Below are positions 1-14,900 of a stretch of 64,000 bases of DNA, piece by piece. Positions within the stretch are counted from its first letter, which is position 1. Each line of letters starts with the position of its first letter. The translations under genes were made by a program, and so were the position numbers. The DNA lies in assembly GCA_020091685.1 (NCBI GenBank), contig CM034606.1, positions 34,739,874 through 34,803,873 of the forward strand. Reading direction: 5' to 3'. This DNA comes from Lutjanus erythropterus (taxonomy: Eukaryota > Chordata > Actinopteri > Lutjaniformes > Lutjanidae). The notes below the pieces were generated by a model. That model saw only the letters and a list, made by a program, of their open reading frames with translations. It made no database searches and was not told where the DNA came from.

Positions 1-34
1 AAATGAAGGAATGGGACAAGAAGAATAACTGTAC

Positions 35-133
35 CGAGTGCAGCGACAGCAGCCTCGAAGCCCAGCTCCTCATCACCAGGCATCTCATTGTTCCGGTTGC
101 GACTTGGTGGACGGGAACCCGTTGGGGACACAA
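35..133 (-). CDS. zswim8: zswim8 exon 14 (last exon inside the window)
   Basis: This exon encodes residues 1037-1070: VVSPTGSRPPSRNRNNEMPG and DEELGFEAAVAAL, matching the mammalian segment after the helical block. The acceptor is TTTGTGCAG|TTGTG and the donor is CACTCG|GTACAG. The remaining exons must lie to the left, outside the window. Confidence 0.93.
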
Positions 134-3100
134 CTGCACAAACAATATGGAGAAAAGTAAAAGGGATGTTAGTCCTTGAAGTTCCCATTTAAGAGGTCTT
201 AATTTAAACCTTAAAAAATAGGAGTTTAACTTGGTCAGGCACTCTGAGTTGCCACTTGCTCAAAGTCAGGCAGGCAGTTTACTCAAAAATATGGATTTCC
301 ACTACATAGTACGGCTCAACACTCTGTTTTGGTACTTCTACTTTGTTTTTCATACTGTAGTTCATACTCTGATCGCCACAGCTACCCTATTTGAACAGTT
401 GTGAAACAACAAACACAAAGGTTCTTCAGTCTTGGGAGGCTGCAACCTTTATTCACTTACAAACTGGAACCTACACTGTACTTTTGACTGATAAATTCAC
501 TGCTCAATGTTTCCTCTGCAGCCCTGCATTCACCGTCACTCTCTGATGCTCTGTCTCTTTTTTAAACCACACATTTGCGATGCAAACTACACTGCTCTTA
601 TGCCAATTCTGAGTGAATATAAAATTGTGATTGCTATTGATGGTAGGTTAGTTATTTAAAAAGGTACAGTTTGTGCAGGCTGTCCTGTGTCATCTTCATA
701 TCACCTTTTAGTATCAGCTCAGCTTGCTAGGAACCTCAACTAAAGACATACCATAAAAACAGGTACCAGGTAATCCACAGTGGAAAACCAAAAAAAAGTG
801 AACTGAGTTGAGCTGTGCCATGCAGTGGAAATGTGGCTATAGTAAACGGCCAACTACCACACTGCAAAAAAAGATTATTTATGTAAGTCATAATATTTTA
901 ATTCAGGCGTATTAAATATTATGTTATTGTATAAAAAGTGGGGAACCAGTTGTAGAATCAAATCATCAGTCCTCACTTGACTGAGATTCTTCAAGTCAAA
1001 CAGTCATTTTTTTTAAATTACATGGCTTTGTTAAATACTTGTCTCTGATTGGTCAATTACAGCTTTCTAAGGTCTGTTATTTAGCAGACCACTGGTATGT
1101 ATAACAGACCTTTACTATGAAGAACAGACAACTGTAATGGAAACAGTTCTGATCATAAACTCTGAAAGAGCAATAAAATCATTTTTAAATCCATAAAATC
1201 ATTTAAAAATTAAGATTTGATGTCATATTATTGATTTTTTTTGGTAAGTAACCATGTGATAAGTGGGATATTGTACAGTGAGCAGGTCATTATTGCAAAA
1301 TAAACACTGAAAGGGTGATGCAGGGGTCTGGATCCTACATCCTGAAGGGGTTTATTTCACACTGTACATTATCCTTTTACTTGTCAGTCAGTAACTGTGC
1401 AGAAATCTGATGTTTTCACATCACAAATAAAGAACAACATCACGTCTCTTACAGGTAAAATATTCATGCAGGCTGATATTCTGAGTCATGCATGTCTGAA
1501 CCTCTCTGCCACAACATTTTCTGTCTGTATTGTAACTGTCAGATAAAGGCAAAAATGCCATGAAAAAAATCTTAAATTGAAAACAAACAAAAGAATAATA
1601 AAACTTTTTTAGTTGGATATTTGATCTATTTTGGGGTTCAATCTGACAAGAAACAACTGTAAAAATAGTCTGCATAGTTGTCACTTACAGAACATCCCTG
1701 GCATCTATAAAGAGAGCACTAGATGGCTTTGCTCATTTCAAATATTAGACCAAACTTAAAACTACAAAAGCTACACATTCAAGTAAGTTGAGTACAATGT
1801 TTTAAATTTTCGACTTAAAATGTCAAATGTCCAAACAATAATTGGTGCTTACCTGGGGTACACAGCACATCGAAGATGAAGCTGGCCAACATGAGAGGCA
1901 GCACAGGTCTGTAGTCACAGAAGTTTCCATCTCGGAGCTGCTCAGCTCTCTCTCTGATGGCCGACATCTCCACCAGGCCCAGAGGAATCTTCTTCAACAG
2001 AGACACCACCTCCGACTCCTGGTAGGCCAGCTTCACCTGGACAACACACACACACAACACAGTCAGTGTCTCCACATATCCCTTTATTTACACCCCTACA
2101 TTTATTGGATATTGTTAGATGATAAAGAATACATTAAAACCACAGCGTAAACTTTAAGGATTTTTTAAGTACCTGTACATAAAGAGATTGTGTGTGTGTG
2201 TTTGTGTGTGTGTGTATTTCTGTGAGAGTGAGAGACCTCCAAAGCTTTGGTAGATGCCGGTGGTCTCTGCAGTTCCAGGGAGAACATGCCGGTGCTGAAG
2301 GCCAGGTTGTGGAGCTCCAGTCGTTCACTGAGGACAGTGAGCAGGAAGGCGGCTTTGGACAGTGTGTTAGTGGCTACCTGCGTCTGTCGGCTGGTTGACA
2401 CCTTGCTCTTCTTACCCTATATCCAACAAGAAGGGAAATAATAATGAGATAAGAACAAGAAACAAAACTTAACTCCTTACAAGCAGATCGGCACTTTGAA
2501 TTTCTTATGTAAATAATTTAGGTTTGTTGCTCATTTACAATTTGGCAGAGTAACAATGCCAATAAAAATCAGGTAGTAGAAGAATCTGATGTCGTCCAAA
2601 ATGCTGACTGTACAACAGAAGGAGAGATTAGACAGAGGAGAATGTGTCTCAGGCTGCTGTATCTACCTTCGTCTGTGGCTGCTCCACCTTCAGGTCTGGA
2701 GGGTTGGCTAACAGGTCTCTGGCCAGCTCCACAGCCAGCCGGCACGCTTCATTACTGTAGCCGTGAGCATGGAGGGCCTCAGCACACGCAAACAGCACCT
2801 GCACATACACACACACGCACACGCACAGCAACAGAATCAGATGAGTAAGAAGATGACAGAGGTTTATTCATCAGTGCTGTGGAGTCTGGAAGTATTTTGC
2901 CTAGTCAGGTGTAAACACAAGCAAAATTAAAGACTCTGTCCTAGAAGAACTACAATGAGCAAAGAAGTCCATTCTCCAGTGGTCATCTTCAATAATTTGA
3001 CACTTCTGAAAATTTGTATTTTACATGACCTGGATCTTAATTTTACAGTTTGGTAATCCTTTCTACCACTTTAAATATAATTTTATTCACAGGCTTTGCT

Positions 3101-6100
3101 GTAAAGACAGTTGGAAACTATCACAATGAAAGGCATTCAACGCGCCACCAGGCACATTATACAGTGACTGAGTTTAACTCAATTATCTAAACTAGTTATT
3201 TAGAAGAGAAAATTAAAGCAGCTGTATGCAATGATCCAAATCCAAACTGCCACGTTGTAACTGGCAGTGTGTTGAGTTTGTCACCCCAAAAATCTCCACA
3301 CTGAATTTCAATGCAGTCAGAGCTTTTTGAAATTTATAGTCATGGTGTTACCTGCAAATGGTTAACAATGTCACGTCAGCTGACGTCTGTCTATTTTTAG
3401 TGCCCACCCATGCAGATATTGCACCAATCAAATAACAGCACTGACATTGTCTGAACCAAACATTCACACCCACTAGAGAACATCAACATAGGTGGTAATG
3501 TCACAGCCGAAAAATAAATGAAAGGGGAACTTTTATTTTTCAACATAGACCCTATTTTACCCTGTCTTTATGTTTAAGTGAGTGGTAATTTAATGGTCTG
3601 TGGAATGACTTCTGAACTGACACCTGAACAGAGGACGAATGAGAGTAAAACAGCTTGTAGAACCAGACTGTTTTCACATCTAACAAGGTGAATTAAGGTT
3701 TGACCAAGCCAGAGTTGGTGATTGTTGGAACAGTGGAAAGACTGACCAGGACAGTCTTTGTATGTCAGTTTTTCCTTTGTATTTCCTCCAGCTAACACCG
3801 TGATAGAATCATGACAGACCAAAAAGAGTCTATTAGAATCTTTACCTCCATTCAGGTAAAGCTCCAGTCGTGAACAACTTGAGAAGCACACCACTTCCTT
3901 CCTCACCTCCATGCGTCCCTCCTGCTCCAGAGGTTTCATCCCTGCGAAGATGTCTGGCTCTTCCTCCTGATGGTTGTCAGCCAGCTGCCTCTCTGCTCCC
4001 TCTTCTGAGGCAACACCCAGGTAGTACGCCTGATAGTCATCCTCACCCACAGCCTCTCCTCCTGCAGCTCCGCCTGCTGCCTCTGCTCCTTGGTTAGCTG
4101 TTCCACCTGCGGCTGCTGCCCCGTTCCCTGCTGCTGCTCCGGCAGACGCCGCCTCTCTACGGCCCTGAGACGGCTTAGCTGATGTTTCAGCTGTACCCGA
4201 TCTCGCTGCAGAGGTGGAGGTGGAGGGTTGGTTGCTGCCAGCTGAGTCTACATCTTCATCTCTGTTCTGGACAGGCTCCACCTGCAACTCTGCCTCCTTC
4301 TCTGCAGCACTGGGGATGTCCATAACCACCACTACTGTCTCTTTGGGAGGGAAGCAAGGTGGAGCGGGCTCTGCAGGAGGCAGAGCAGCTGGGGCGTGGC
4401 TCACACGTTTCGAGTCAAACATCTTGCTCCCTCCACTGCTGCTGCTGTATTTGCGTGAGTCTCGGAGCAGCGGGCTCGGCGACGGGAGCATCTCCGGAGG
4501 TGGGGGGAGAAACTCAAAAGTGTTGCTGGCCTCTGCCCCCAGAGCCAGACTGCAGCCGTCGTCCAAGCTGAGCTCAGCCAGGTCCGGCTCCAGGGAGCTG
4601 TCCTCGCTGCTGGTTCTCCTCTTGGCACTGGCATGTTTCCCACTTCCTAACCCTCCGCTGCCTCCAGCACCTCCTACAGACGCCCCCTTCCCTCCTCCCT
4701 GTGTCAGTTTAAGCTTCCCTCCGGAGGATGAGCCCGGCCCTTTGTACATACACTTCCCTCCTCCGTCCTCCAGGGACAGAGAGACGCTCCCTCCCAGACG
4801 CACCAGCATCCCTCCCCCTCCACTCACGGACAGACCTTTCCTCTTGGTCAGAATGGTCTCCTTGGGTCGCACCGCCACCTCCTGCTGGGACGAGTGACCA
4901 CTACCTCTTCCTTTATAATCTCCAGCTCCACCCTCACCTCTCGCCCCTCCCCCTGCTTCTGAAGTGTCTCCACCCCCTCCTGCAGCAGTTTTGGCTCCTC
5001 TCTGGAGCTGCACTGCCCTGGACCAGCAGAAGGTGGCGCTCTTCTTATCAGCGCTGCAGTAGGTGATACCATCCAGCGGGTAGGCCACCTCCCAGTTGAA
5101 ATAGCACGACTCCACAGCAGGCTTGAAGCCCTGGAACAGTTTATCTAAGGACTTACGATGTTGTCCTCGCTTCACTATCTCGATAACTTTGAGGTGCCAC
5201 TGCTTCAGCTGGCCGGCCAGCTCCAGACGCCTGCAAGACAGAAACGCTGTCTTTACTTTTAATAATACTTTTAATATTTTGCCGTGTTTCCCACACTTTT
5301 TTCCTCAGGACCCATTTTTTAAAATTACAAACCATCACAACCCAATTCACAGTATCAATAAAGCTCGGGAAGCATTAATATGCGCATATATGAACATTCC
5401 TGGCCATTTTTACTGACATTTTTGCATCACCTTATCTTATCTTAACACATGCATATGTAAATAAAATAAGAAATAAATGCATTTAGCCTGAATTAACAGG
5501 CCATCTCATTGCTTTTAGTACCTGTTATCAAGACAAAACAAATCTTTAAAAAAAAGTTGAGACAATATTGGGGCAAAATTCCAAACTCGAACTCTCAAGT
5601 TTTGAAAACTAAAAAAAAAGTTTTTTCAACCTTTAATTGGGATTATTTCTGTTTCTTCCTTTGATAAACTTGAATCTTTGAGGTTTAGAAATTCAGAATA
5701 AAAAAATGTATCAAAATTGTTCATAGTGAGTTGTGAAGCTGATTTGTCATTTGGGTTTTTGAAAATGAAATGGTTTTAATTGAAAATAATAATAATACTC
5801 ACTTTCACTTTGTAAGTTATCTCAAAAACATTATTAGTTTTTTAAAGGTCACATAATATGCAAGATACACCTTCTCATGGTTTTTCACCAGAAATATGCA
5901 TCCCTGATCTCTCTGAAGACCCCCAGCATGTAAGAAACTGCCATCTTCTCTCTTTTAAGCTCGATCCCTCTTTCAGAAAAGTGTGTTCTCAAACACCAGT
6001 CAGATTTGCCTCCCCTTGTGATGTCACAAAGGGCGTAGCACATCCTCTAGATAGGTGACCATCCTGCCCACCCGATACCTTGTGAATCACAGAGGGCAGT

Positions 6101-8875
6101 GCCTGCTCCCCTTAGCCGGGAGCTGACCAATCAGAGCAGACTTGGCTTTTCAGGAGTGGGAACAGGAGTTGAAGTATTTCAGACAAAGGGTGAATAAAGG
6201 AGTTACAAAAATAGCCTATATAAGAAAAATCACACGTTCTGTGAACATTAAAGCCTGTAAACCTATTCTAAAATATGAACTCAAAAATGAGCACAATATC
6301 TCCTTTAAAAGTGAAGAGCTTGAGTTTGGCTCAAAACTCAAAAAGCTATTGAAGTAAGTTTGCTTGAAAATTTTGAGTTTCTCAACTTGTTTGTTTTTAC
6401 AGTATAATACACTTAAGCCTACTTCATAAATGTGAAAATAAGTGAATTAAGGTGGAATTGACAGGCTCTGTTTTTTCCTCTCATCAGACACATTTTAAAG
6501 ACTTTATAAAAAGTGTACTGTAAATTAATTCAGTGATACATGTGCAGATATCCAACAGTGGTCTGACCTGCAGGGGCTCATGGTGGGGTCGAGCACTGCC
6601 AGCCTCCACAGCACCACCATCTCGTCACACATGCTGGCGCAGGCGTGAGCCGCCACCTCTGACTGGCCGTTGCTGCGGCCGGTGTGGCCACTGGCACTGC
6701 TGTGAGACGCGGAGGTCCGAACACTGTACCACCAGCTGATGATCTGAACACACACAGTCAGACAACTCAGTAAGTAATGTGTACTTAAAGGGTAAAACGA
6801 GAAAGACAGAAAATTCACGTGTTTAATAAAAATGTTTTAAGTGTGACTTTTTTTTCAGTATTTTTCAACCTGGACCCTATTTTCCCATGTCATTTTGAGC
6901 CTAAGTGACTCAACTTTTTGAAATTGGTCCAGTACTGAGGGAGAGCGCTGCAGTTGACAGCCAGCCAGCTGCAACACAATCCTTCTGGGCAACTGTGCAC
7001 CATCAAAGTGCATCCATTAAAAGTATTTGTTTTTCCCACTGACAGGCTCAGATTGTTATTCTTAGCGTCTGACATTATGGAAATGATCCCTACAGAGATA
7101 GAGCTTTTTGTTGAAGGGTAAGATCCTTTTTGTTTAACCACAAAAAACGATTTATTGCTCTCGCCAAAGCCACCAGACTCCATTTACAGTAACAGTAATT
7201 TAATCATAGTAAAACCATAGGATAGGATTACATGGCAGCCCACTTCACAGCTGCTGTCTGCAGCTGCCTCACATTAGTCGCAAAAACTGGGAAAATAGAG
7301 TTCAGGCTGAAAAAAGTTTCCTTTGAAATTTTACATTCTTAAATAATTAATAAAGAAAAGGTTTTTAAAAAGGTGCATTTTCTTGCAATTTTCTAGACCT
7401 ATGATTTTTATAACATATATTAGAGCTGCACAATTTATTGCAATATTGTGGAAATAAGACCCAGCAGACCCAGAACCAAATTCCAATTTTAAGGAAGGAA
7501 GGAAAAATGTGGTTGACAAATCAGCATTATGAGGTACTGTAATGCTGCAGAGATGCCCCGGCCTGAAAATCTCATCATGATTTTGTTTTTTGTTTTTTTC
7601 CCCAGTAAAACTGAAAACCTACCCTTTCACATATTGCAATTTCAATTCAGTTTCCTAAAGTTGTCAATAATGTAAGAAAAACAACATGCATCTTCAGCCC
7701 GTCATAATATCATTTTATCTTAAAACATGACATACGGTCCAGACTGGGGCTGATTGATATGGTCAAAAAGCCATATTGTGATTATTTTGACTGAAAGTGA
7801 GAATGATCATTTTATCATGAAAAAAATGATGATGAAACAAGATTTTTAAGCAGGGTCATCTCTGCAGCACTGCAGTACCTCATTATAATGCTGATTTCTC
7901 ACACATTTTTCTTTTTTTTTTTTTTAAAAATTGCGATTTGGTTCTGGTTCTGCTATTTGGATTTTTCACGTGGTCATATTGCAATTTTGGTTCCATTGTG
8001 ATTAATTGTGCAGCCCTAGTCCAGTCCATGTTGATTTGGTCCAGATCCAGACCTGCCCCGGTCAATAACTCCTGTAAATACTTCAGTTCTGTATACTTGT
8101 AATGTAACTGGTGGAATCAAAAGTGGTATTCACAGACACACAATATGAAAAGGACTCAAATCAGGATGTGGGACAAAAAGGGGACCAGAACATGTCTTGT
8201 CTTGGTTGTGTGAGCATTTGCAATATTGTCCCAAAGTCTTGAAATTTCTGAACATTACCTCAATTTAAAAATCACGACACAGACTGCAAAACGTATTACA
8301 ATTCCAAATGTGAGAATTTTTGTATGGAACGTTTTTAAAATTTGCAGCTACTGTCAGCTCCTACATAAACACCACCATGCTCACATGTGTACTTTTTATT
8401 CTTTGCAGTTGTTTGCTTTGAGCAGCTGGAGCTCGTGTCATGTTGAGGACGTACCTGTTCATAGGTGAGACACTGCTCAGTGAGGATCTCCAGCAGCGGG
8501 GCAGCGTTGCTGTCTCGTCTTTTGAACATCTCCCTGACAATGGACAGAAGGTTCCAGATACCTTCTGGCTCTCGGCCCCTCAGGGGTCGCAAAAGACATG
8601 CCCATTCAGCGGCGGCCGGCGGCTCAGTGGATGAGAGGTACATGGAGTTTACATCACTGTGGATAACACACACAGCACAGGTTTTAGTCCCAAGTAACAC
8701 TGAGATGGATTTTTTAAACCTTACAGAAATGCATTAAAGACCATTATGTGTGTACCTGAAGACGACAGGTGAGGGCCCACAGAACTTGTGCAGAGTCTTT
8801 TTGATGTTGTCGCTGAGGGTCGACTCATCCAAATACCACGTGCTCTGATCAGAGGCTGAAGGACCTGCTGTGGGG

Positions 8876-8926
<51 letters not shown>

Positions 8927-11900
8927 TATACAGTGATACTTTGACCTTTCTCTAAGCAAGGCATCCAGAGAAAATCTCTACTCCCTTTCCTGTCATATCT
9001 TCAGCTGTCACTATCAGAATAAAGGCAAAAAGTTCTATCTAATAGTAACAATAATAAAGCTGCAATGATTAATCAATTGGTAATCAATTGTTAATATGAT
9101 CGCCAACAATTATGATTATCAATTTATCGTTTTGAGTCATTTTTTAAAAATAAACAAATGTCTAAATTCTCTGATTTCAGCTTCTTAAATGTGAATATCT
9201 TCTGGTTTCTTTACTCCTCTCAGACAGTAAACTGAATGTCTTTGTGTTGTGGACAAAACAAAACATTTGAGGACGTCATCTTGGGCTTTGGAAAACAGCA
9301 CTCAACACTTTTCAGCACTTTCTGACATTCTACAGACCAAACCACTAATTGATTAATAATAGATTAATCGAGAAAATATTCAAAAGATTAATCGATGATG
9401 AAAATAACTGTTAGCTGTAGCTTTAGTTATGCAGCACTTTTTAAAAAAACAGGTTTACAAAGTGCTTCACAAGCATAAAAACAAAAATACACAGTGTATG
9501 AACACAGCAGAGTAAGATCAATGTCATCAAGAAACAAACAAAGATAAAAGACGGTAAGAATGAGTAGAATCGAATCGAATAGAAGCATTAGACAGAGACC
9601 CTTTAGTTGAAAGCCACTCTATTTGCCTGATTGTTAAAAGAAGTGTATTCCACAACTGTGGAACCATAACAGCAAAGTTATTTTGTCCATCTTCATTTAA
9701 AGACTTTCCTATTTCTGTTTCACAGTGTTGCCAGGCAGTTATAGATCGCAGAGCTTCAGTGGTTTAAAAAATATCTTCACGTTTTGTAGATGGATAATAG
9801 CTCTGAGAGAATAACACTCCTCTCTCTGTGAATCCTCCTCTTCTTCACAACAGGAGGACACCATACAGGAAATATCTCCTACAGTGTATCCTCTCCCATT
9901 GCTATACGTAACACTACTGCCATCTGTCTGCAGCAGTGTGCAATAATGTAGACGAGCTTTTTGACTTTCAGATAAAAGGTTGAATGAAATAATCAGAAGT
10001 TTTCTCCTGGTTGTAAAGGGAGAGTCCATGTTTTCATCAGTGCTGCTGTACCTGGAGCTCCACACACGGTGTTGATGGCAGTCGACTGAGAGGACAGCAG
10101 CTCGTCCAGCAGCCGTTGAGCTGTGGGGAGGATCTGGAGGCACAAAAGTAAATGAATACCAGGCTTGCTTTGTTCTGTGGATCTGATATATACATCAAAG
10201 AGACATAAATGCATTTTTTCAATAGTTTCAATGGTCTCTAAAGAGAACAGCTGGTTGGGGACGTGGATGTTACCTGCTGAGGCAGCTCACTGATGAGGTA
10301 CTGGGCAAACTTTTGGAGCTGGTCCCTCTGGAGCCTGGACAGAGACTCAGAGACCGGAGCCCTCAGACACACTGCTGACGCCTACACACACACACACGCA
10401 CACAAAGACACAGATACACTGCAATGCATACCCAGTAACCTCAGTTATGAAGTAAACTATGCTGCGCTCATAAAATCTTAAAGTGACAGTTCACTGCAAA
10501 ACCAAAAATGCATAAATTTTTCCCTTGACCTGTAGTGTTGTTTATCCACCTATACCGTTTAGCACTTGAGATTTCTTTTTATTTTTCAATGTAACAGGAC
10601 TAATAATGGCCCCATTATACTGAAGAAAAGGCAGACATCTCTACAGCTGATATCTCCAGATATCAGAGGAAAAATAGGTATTTTTGATTTGCTGGTGAAC
10701 TGTCCCTTTAAGCTCCAAACACACCTTAAATTAAAGAAGACTCATCACACATTTCTACTAACACACGTTCTTTTTTTTTAGAGTTAAAATGTTGATTGTA
10801 CTGAACACACAGAAGAAAACACACTTGATAACAGGCAGACTATAGAGCCATGTTTCTGGTGGAGCGTCCTCTCTATAAGGGATGCACCAATTTATCAGTC
10901 CAACATATAAATCATACATAAAAGACATTAAAGTTTCACACTCCCAATCATACAGACATCATACTCACTGTATGTCAGGCACCTGAGTCTGAGATACAGC
11001 TGAGGCCCTTTACATAAAAGAGCTCTGCTTCTTGAGGGTTGAAATGCTACCAATGGTTCAAAATAAACTAAGCGAACTGGAATGGTTCCACATTGATGGA
11101 ATAAGCCTACCAGAGAGGTCATGGTTACTTATAAACCAGTGGATCCCAACCTTTTTTCCTTGGACCCCCACTTGTATCTAAGGAAAGCTAAACCATGCCA
11201 GCCCACACACACATACACAAAAAGAATAAATGATTCATTTCAAAACTTTACTGTCCAAAATGAACATTAATTAAACTGTTTCAATTCGTAGAACCTTTGG
11301 TTTGAATCTTTTCTAGTCTACTCTTAACATTTTTTCTTTTCACAACCCAACCGAGTAGCTTATATGCACTCCTCCTCACCAAAAGAGCAATGATTCATTA
11401 TCACAGAGCTTTGAGAGCTGGCCAACCATGTAACCTACTATTTATAACTGAAGACAGAGAAATGTATCTTTTTAAATAATTTTGTATACTAACTTCTGCA
11501 GAAATTTTGATTTTAGTCACCATGTGCAAATCTAATTTTGAGGACCTCAAAGTCTTGGGAATCCCTGGTGATTTTTAGCACATAATAAATTCCCCGAGGC
11601 CAAAGAGATTTCATCTTCAAAATGCTTATCCTTTCTGACCAACTGTCTGAAATCATGTGCTATCCAATTTACAGATTTATATTAAAAAGAAAAGCAAGAC
11701 AAACCTAATGCTTTGTGGCATTTTTCCATTAAAATAACTGTGTGATTGTCAATTAATTTTCTGTTGAGACTGATCACTGTGACTGGAAGAATAATTTCTC
11801 CTCTGACCCACTTCCTCCTCATCTGATAATGATACTAAATGTCATGTCTAGAAGGGAGTGATTGATTTGGGAAACTTGTGCACTTTTTCTTCTGTGTACA

Positions 11901-14900
11901 AAGTAATTGTTTTATGTCACAACATTGTGGTTAAGATGTGAGTAGCTTTAGAGACAAAACACTTGGTTAGGATGAAGGAAAGTTCACTCTTGCTACATCT
12001 TTCATGGATCCATGGTTCTGTTACAGACATGACTAATGTTGTGCCCGATACATTCTGTAATACTTTTGTTTCTGTTGATAAAATGGGATCAACTGATTTG
12101 ATTTAATGAAAATGTGACACAGTTTGACAGAATTCTTTTGTATAGACACAGACTCACATTATGGATCCTGAAGAGGCAGAGCGCCACCACGTGAGCGCAC
12201 CATTTGGCCCCGGCGCCACACGTACAGCTGCAGGAAGTGATGCGGCAGCGATCAAACATGACCGCCACGTTGTAGGCTCCTTTAGACTGGCCGGCCTGGC
12301 TGGTCACCACTGTAGCACTGAGATGGAAGCCTGGTGAAAAGAGACAATCGCACAGAGATAGACAAAAAACATTAGAGAAGACAACAGGAATGGGTTGAAC
12401 AAAGAAACAAAAACTACTGCTGTATACTGCATTTTATTTGACTCACTCAATTTAATCTATTTTGTATTAAACTAAAGTTTTTTTATTACTGAAAGGTGCT
12501 CCTATTAAAGGAATTTCTAATGCACCAATGGGTAATTTATAGATGCAGTAAAGTGAATGGAGGGCCTTAGAATCACATGATTTATTCAAGCAGTACACAT
12601 CATCATCAGAGGCTTAAGTCTAGATGACTGGTATGCCACAGTGAGCCAACTATACTGTACACTGTCTATTCATGTATATGGTAAGAGTGGCAACTCAACT
12701 AACCAATCTGCAGTGGGTCTTTGACAGCTCTGATCCTGTAGAGCTGCTCTCCACGCTGGAATTCATCTGGACTCCCGTTAGCCAGGCAGGAATATAACCT
12801 GCAGCAGACAGAGGGACAGAACCACAGAGAACAGACAGGAGGGGAGAGAGACAGCAAGAGAAAAGGGAAGATGTAGAGAGTCATCAGTCATCAGTGAGTC
12901 ACAAAACTGAGTGTATCTGCACTTGTCAGTCCTAGGCCTCACATCCTGCTCAGGGTTAGTGGTGGGTTGAAGTCTATCCCAGCAAACACTGGGACAGGTC
13001 AGGACTCTATCTGTTTGTTTATTTGTCAAAGTCAGAATTCATTTCCAGAGAAATTTTTCTTGAAGACATAAAATGATGCCAGGATGTTAGGAAAGATGCT
13101 GCTAGCCTTCCTACACTTGTCAGCTGATATGAGGTGTGCCATGTCCTATTCCATCAAAAAAAAAAAACCCACTGTGCTGCCATCAAAATTGTCCTTCTGT
13201 ACAATCATACAAACTAAAAATATAATTTTATTTCTAAGCATCGCAAAGCTGGAGCAGCTGTGGACAATCATTTTTCTGTGGGGGATGTTTATAACTGAGT
13301 CCCTCTGGGGTTTGTGTGAGTGTGAGTGATGAATCTGTGAGTCAACGGTTACACACAGTTGAGTTCTGATAGCTGGTTCCACTTTGGATATGGTTCCCAT
13401 TTGGCAAAACACGTGGATTTAGAGGGATAGTTTGTTTTGTTGAACTGAGGTTGTATGAGGTACCTGTACATAGTCAGTGCATTACCCTCAGCAGATGACA
13501 GTCACTGTGGTCTCAGTTAGTAGGATGGGAGAGAAGTCCTAACATGGAAGCTCAGCATTGTATTCTTACAGACGGGTTCAGCAGAGAAATGTTTTAGCCA
13601 CATAAATAAAGGCCCTCCTAAAAAAAATATTTGTTCAAGTGTACACTAAATTTAGATTTTTTTTCACCGCTTGACTTTGCCACCAGACAGCCTGTTATTT
13701 TGGCACTACATTTTCTCAACAGCAGTGTCTCCATATATTCCTACACATAGAAGCACCTTCTTCTGCCACGCTCTGTATCAAGCAAAATTACAATGCTGAG
13801 CTCCCTTTTCTACTAACTGGGACCATACTGTCATCTACTGAGGGTCTACTCAAGTACCTCAGACAACCCCACTTCAAAAAAAAAAAGAAAATAACTACCC
13901 CTTTCATAAGCTCAGCCGCTATAAACAGGGCTGAACTATAAGGATTCCCTGTTTGCCTGGGGCAAGTAAAATGCCATGTGGGGTTTGTAAATCTAGAATT
14001 AAACACCTCGTGTCACAGTTAAAGAGTTCATCTCTGCTGAGAAGGAGGGGAGATTGACACACTATTTTGAAGAAGAATGTTTAAGAATGTTTGTCGCTTC
14101 ACATCTATGACAAATTGTCTACTTGTTCGGATTCATTTACTTAAAGAAATATTAACATAGAAATGATTGTATAGGAATAAGTGAAAATTGACTTTGGGCA
14201 CATAGATTTCTGATCCACTTACCAGACTGGGCAAGTGAAAAAAAAAACAAACCATTAATGTTGAACTCTGTATAAAAACCTTAATCAATCCTTTTTATCT
14301 ATCTGAACTCTTTTTAATCACAAGAGCAATGTACAAACTATTTAAAAAACACGAGCACGTCTGCCATTTTTTAACTGGTACTGATCGTCACTTTTCCAGT
14401 GGAAATGACAAACTTCCTCCACTGTCACTGGTTGACATTAAGGGGGTTGTCAGGATGAGCACTGGATGAGCAAATTATGATTCAATAACTGCAGACAATC
14501 TGAATACTTACCTCTTGAGTCTTAGTGTCATTTTAATCACTACCTGTATTACACATATATCTAATCTAACATTCATTACTGTGAAGATCCCAGCTGTATG
14601 GAGATCAGTTCAGGTAAGTCCACCACATAATAATAACCAAAATACAGCTGAGACCAAGAACTCTACCACCTCAATATCTATCAGTACAATAATTTGGCAC
14701 AAAGCCTCATTCTGATCTGCTCCTATTTGTTCTGTTAAAGTGACTGCATGATGTTATACAAACTTAACACTTCTTGTATTCATTTCAAATTAAAAGCCCC
14801 ACCTTCTGAGGTGATAAGAACATGACATGACATGATCACTTAACATGACACTTAGCAAATTTCATTATTGCTGTGATGCACTTTTATAATTAAGTAAATA

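Noticed and set aside
3574-3906. Extension of the zswim8 exon 10 frame by 111 codons
   Set aside because: A good donor (ATGGAG|GTGAGG) at 3907 joins in phase to conserved exon 11. The extension has no conserved content and is intron.
4214-4897. 227-codon open frame on the plus strand
   Set aside because: It lies wholly opposite zswim8 exon 10. Its Pro/Ser/Leu-rich content is the complement of the Gly/Ser/Ala-rich coding strand, so it is a shadow of that exon.
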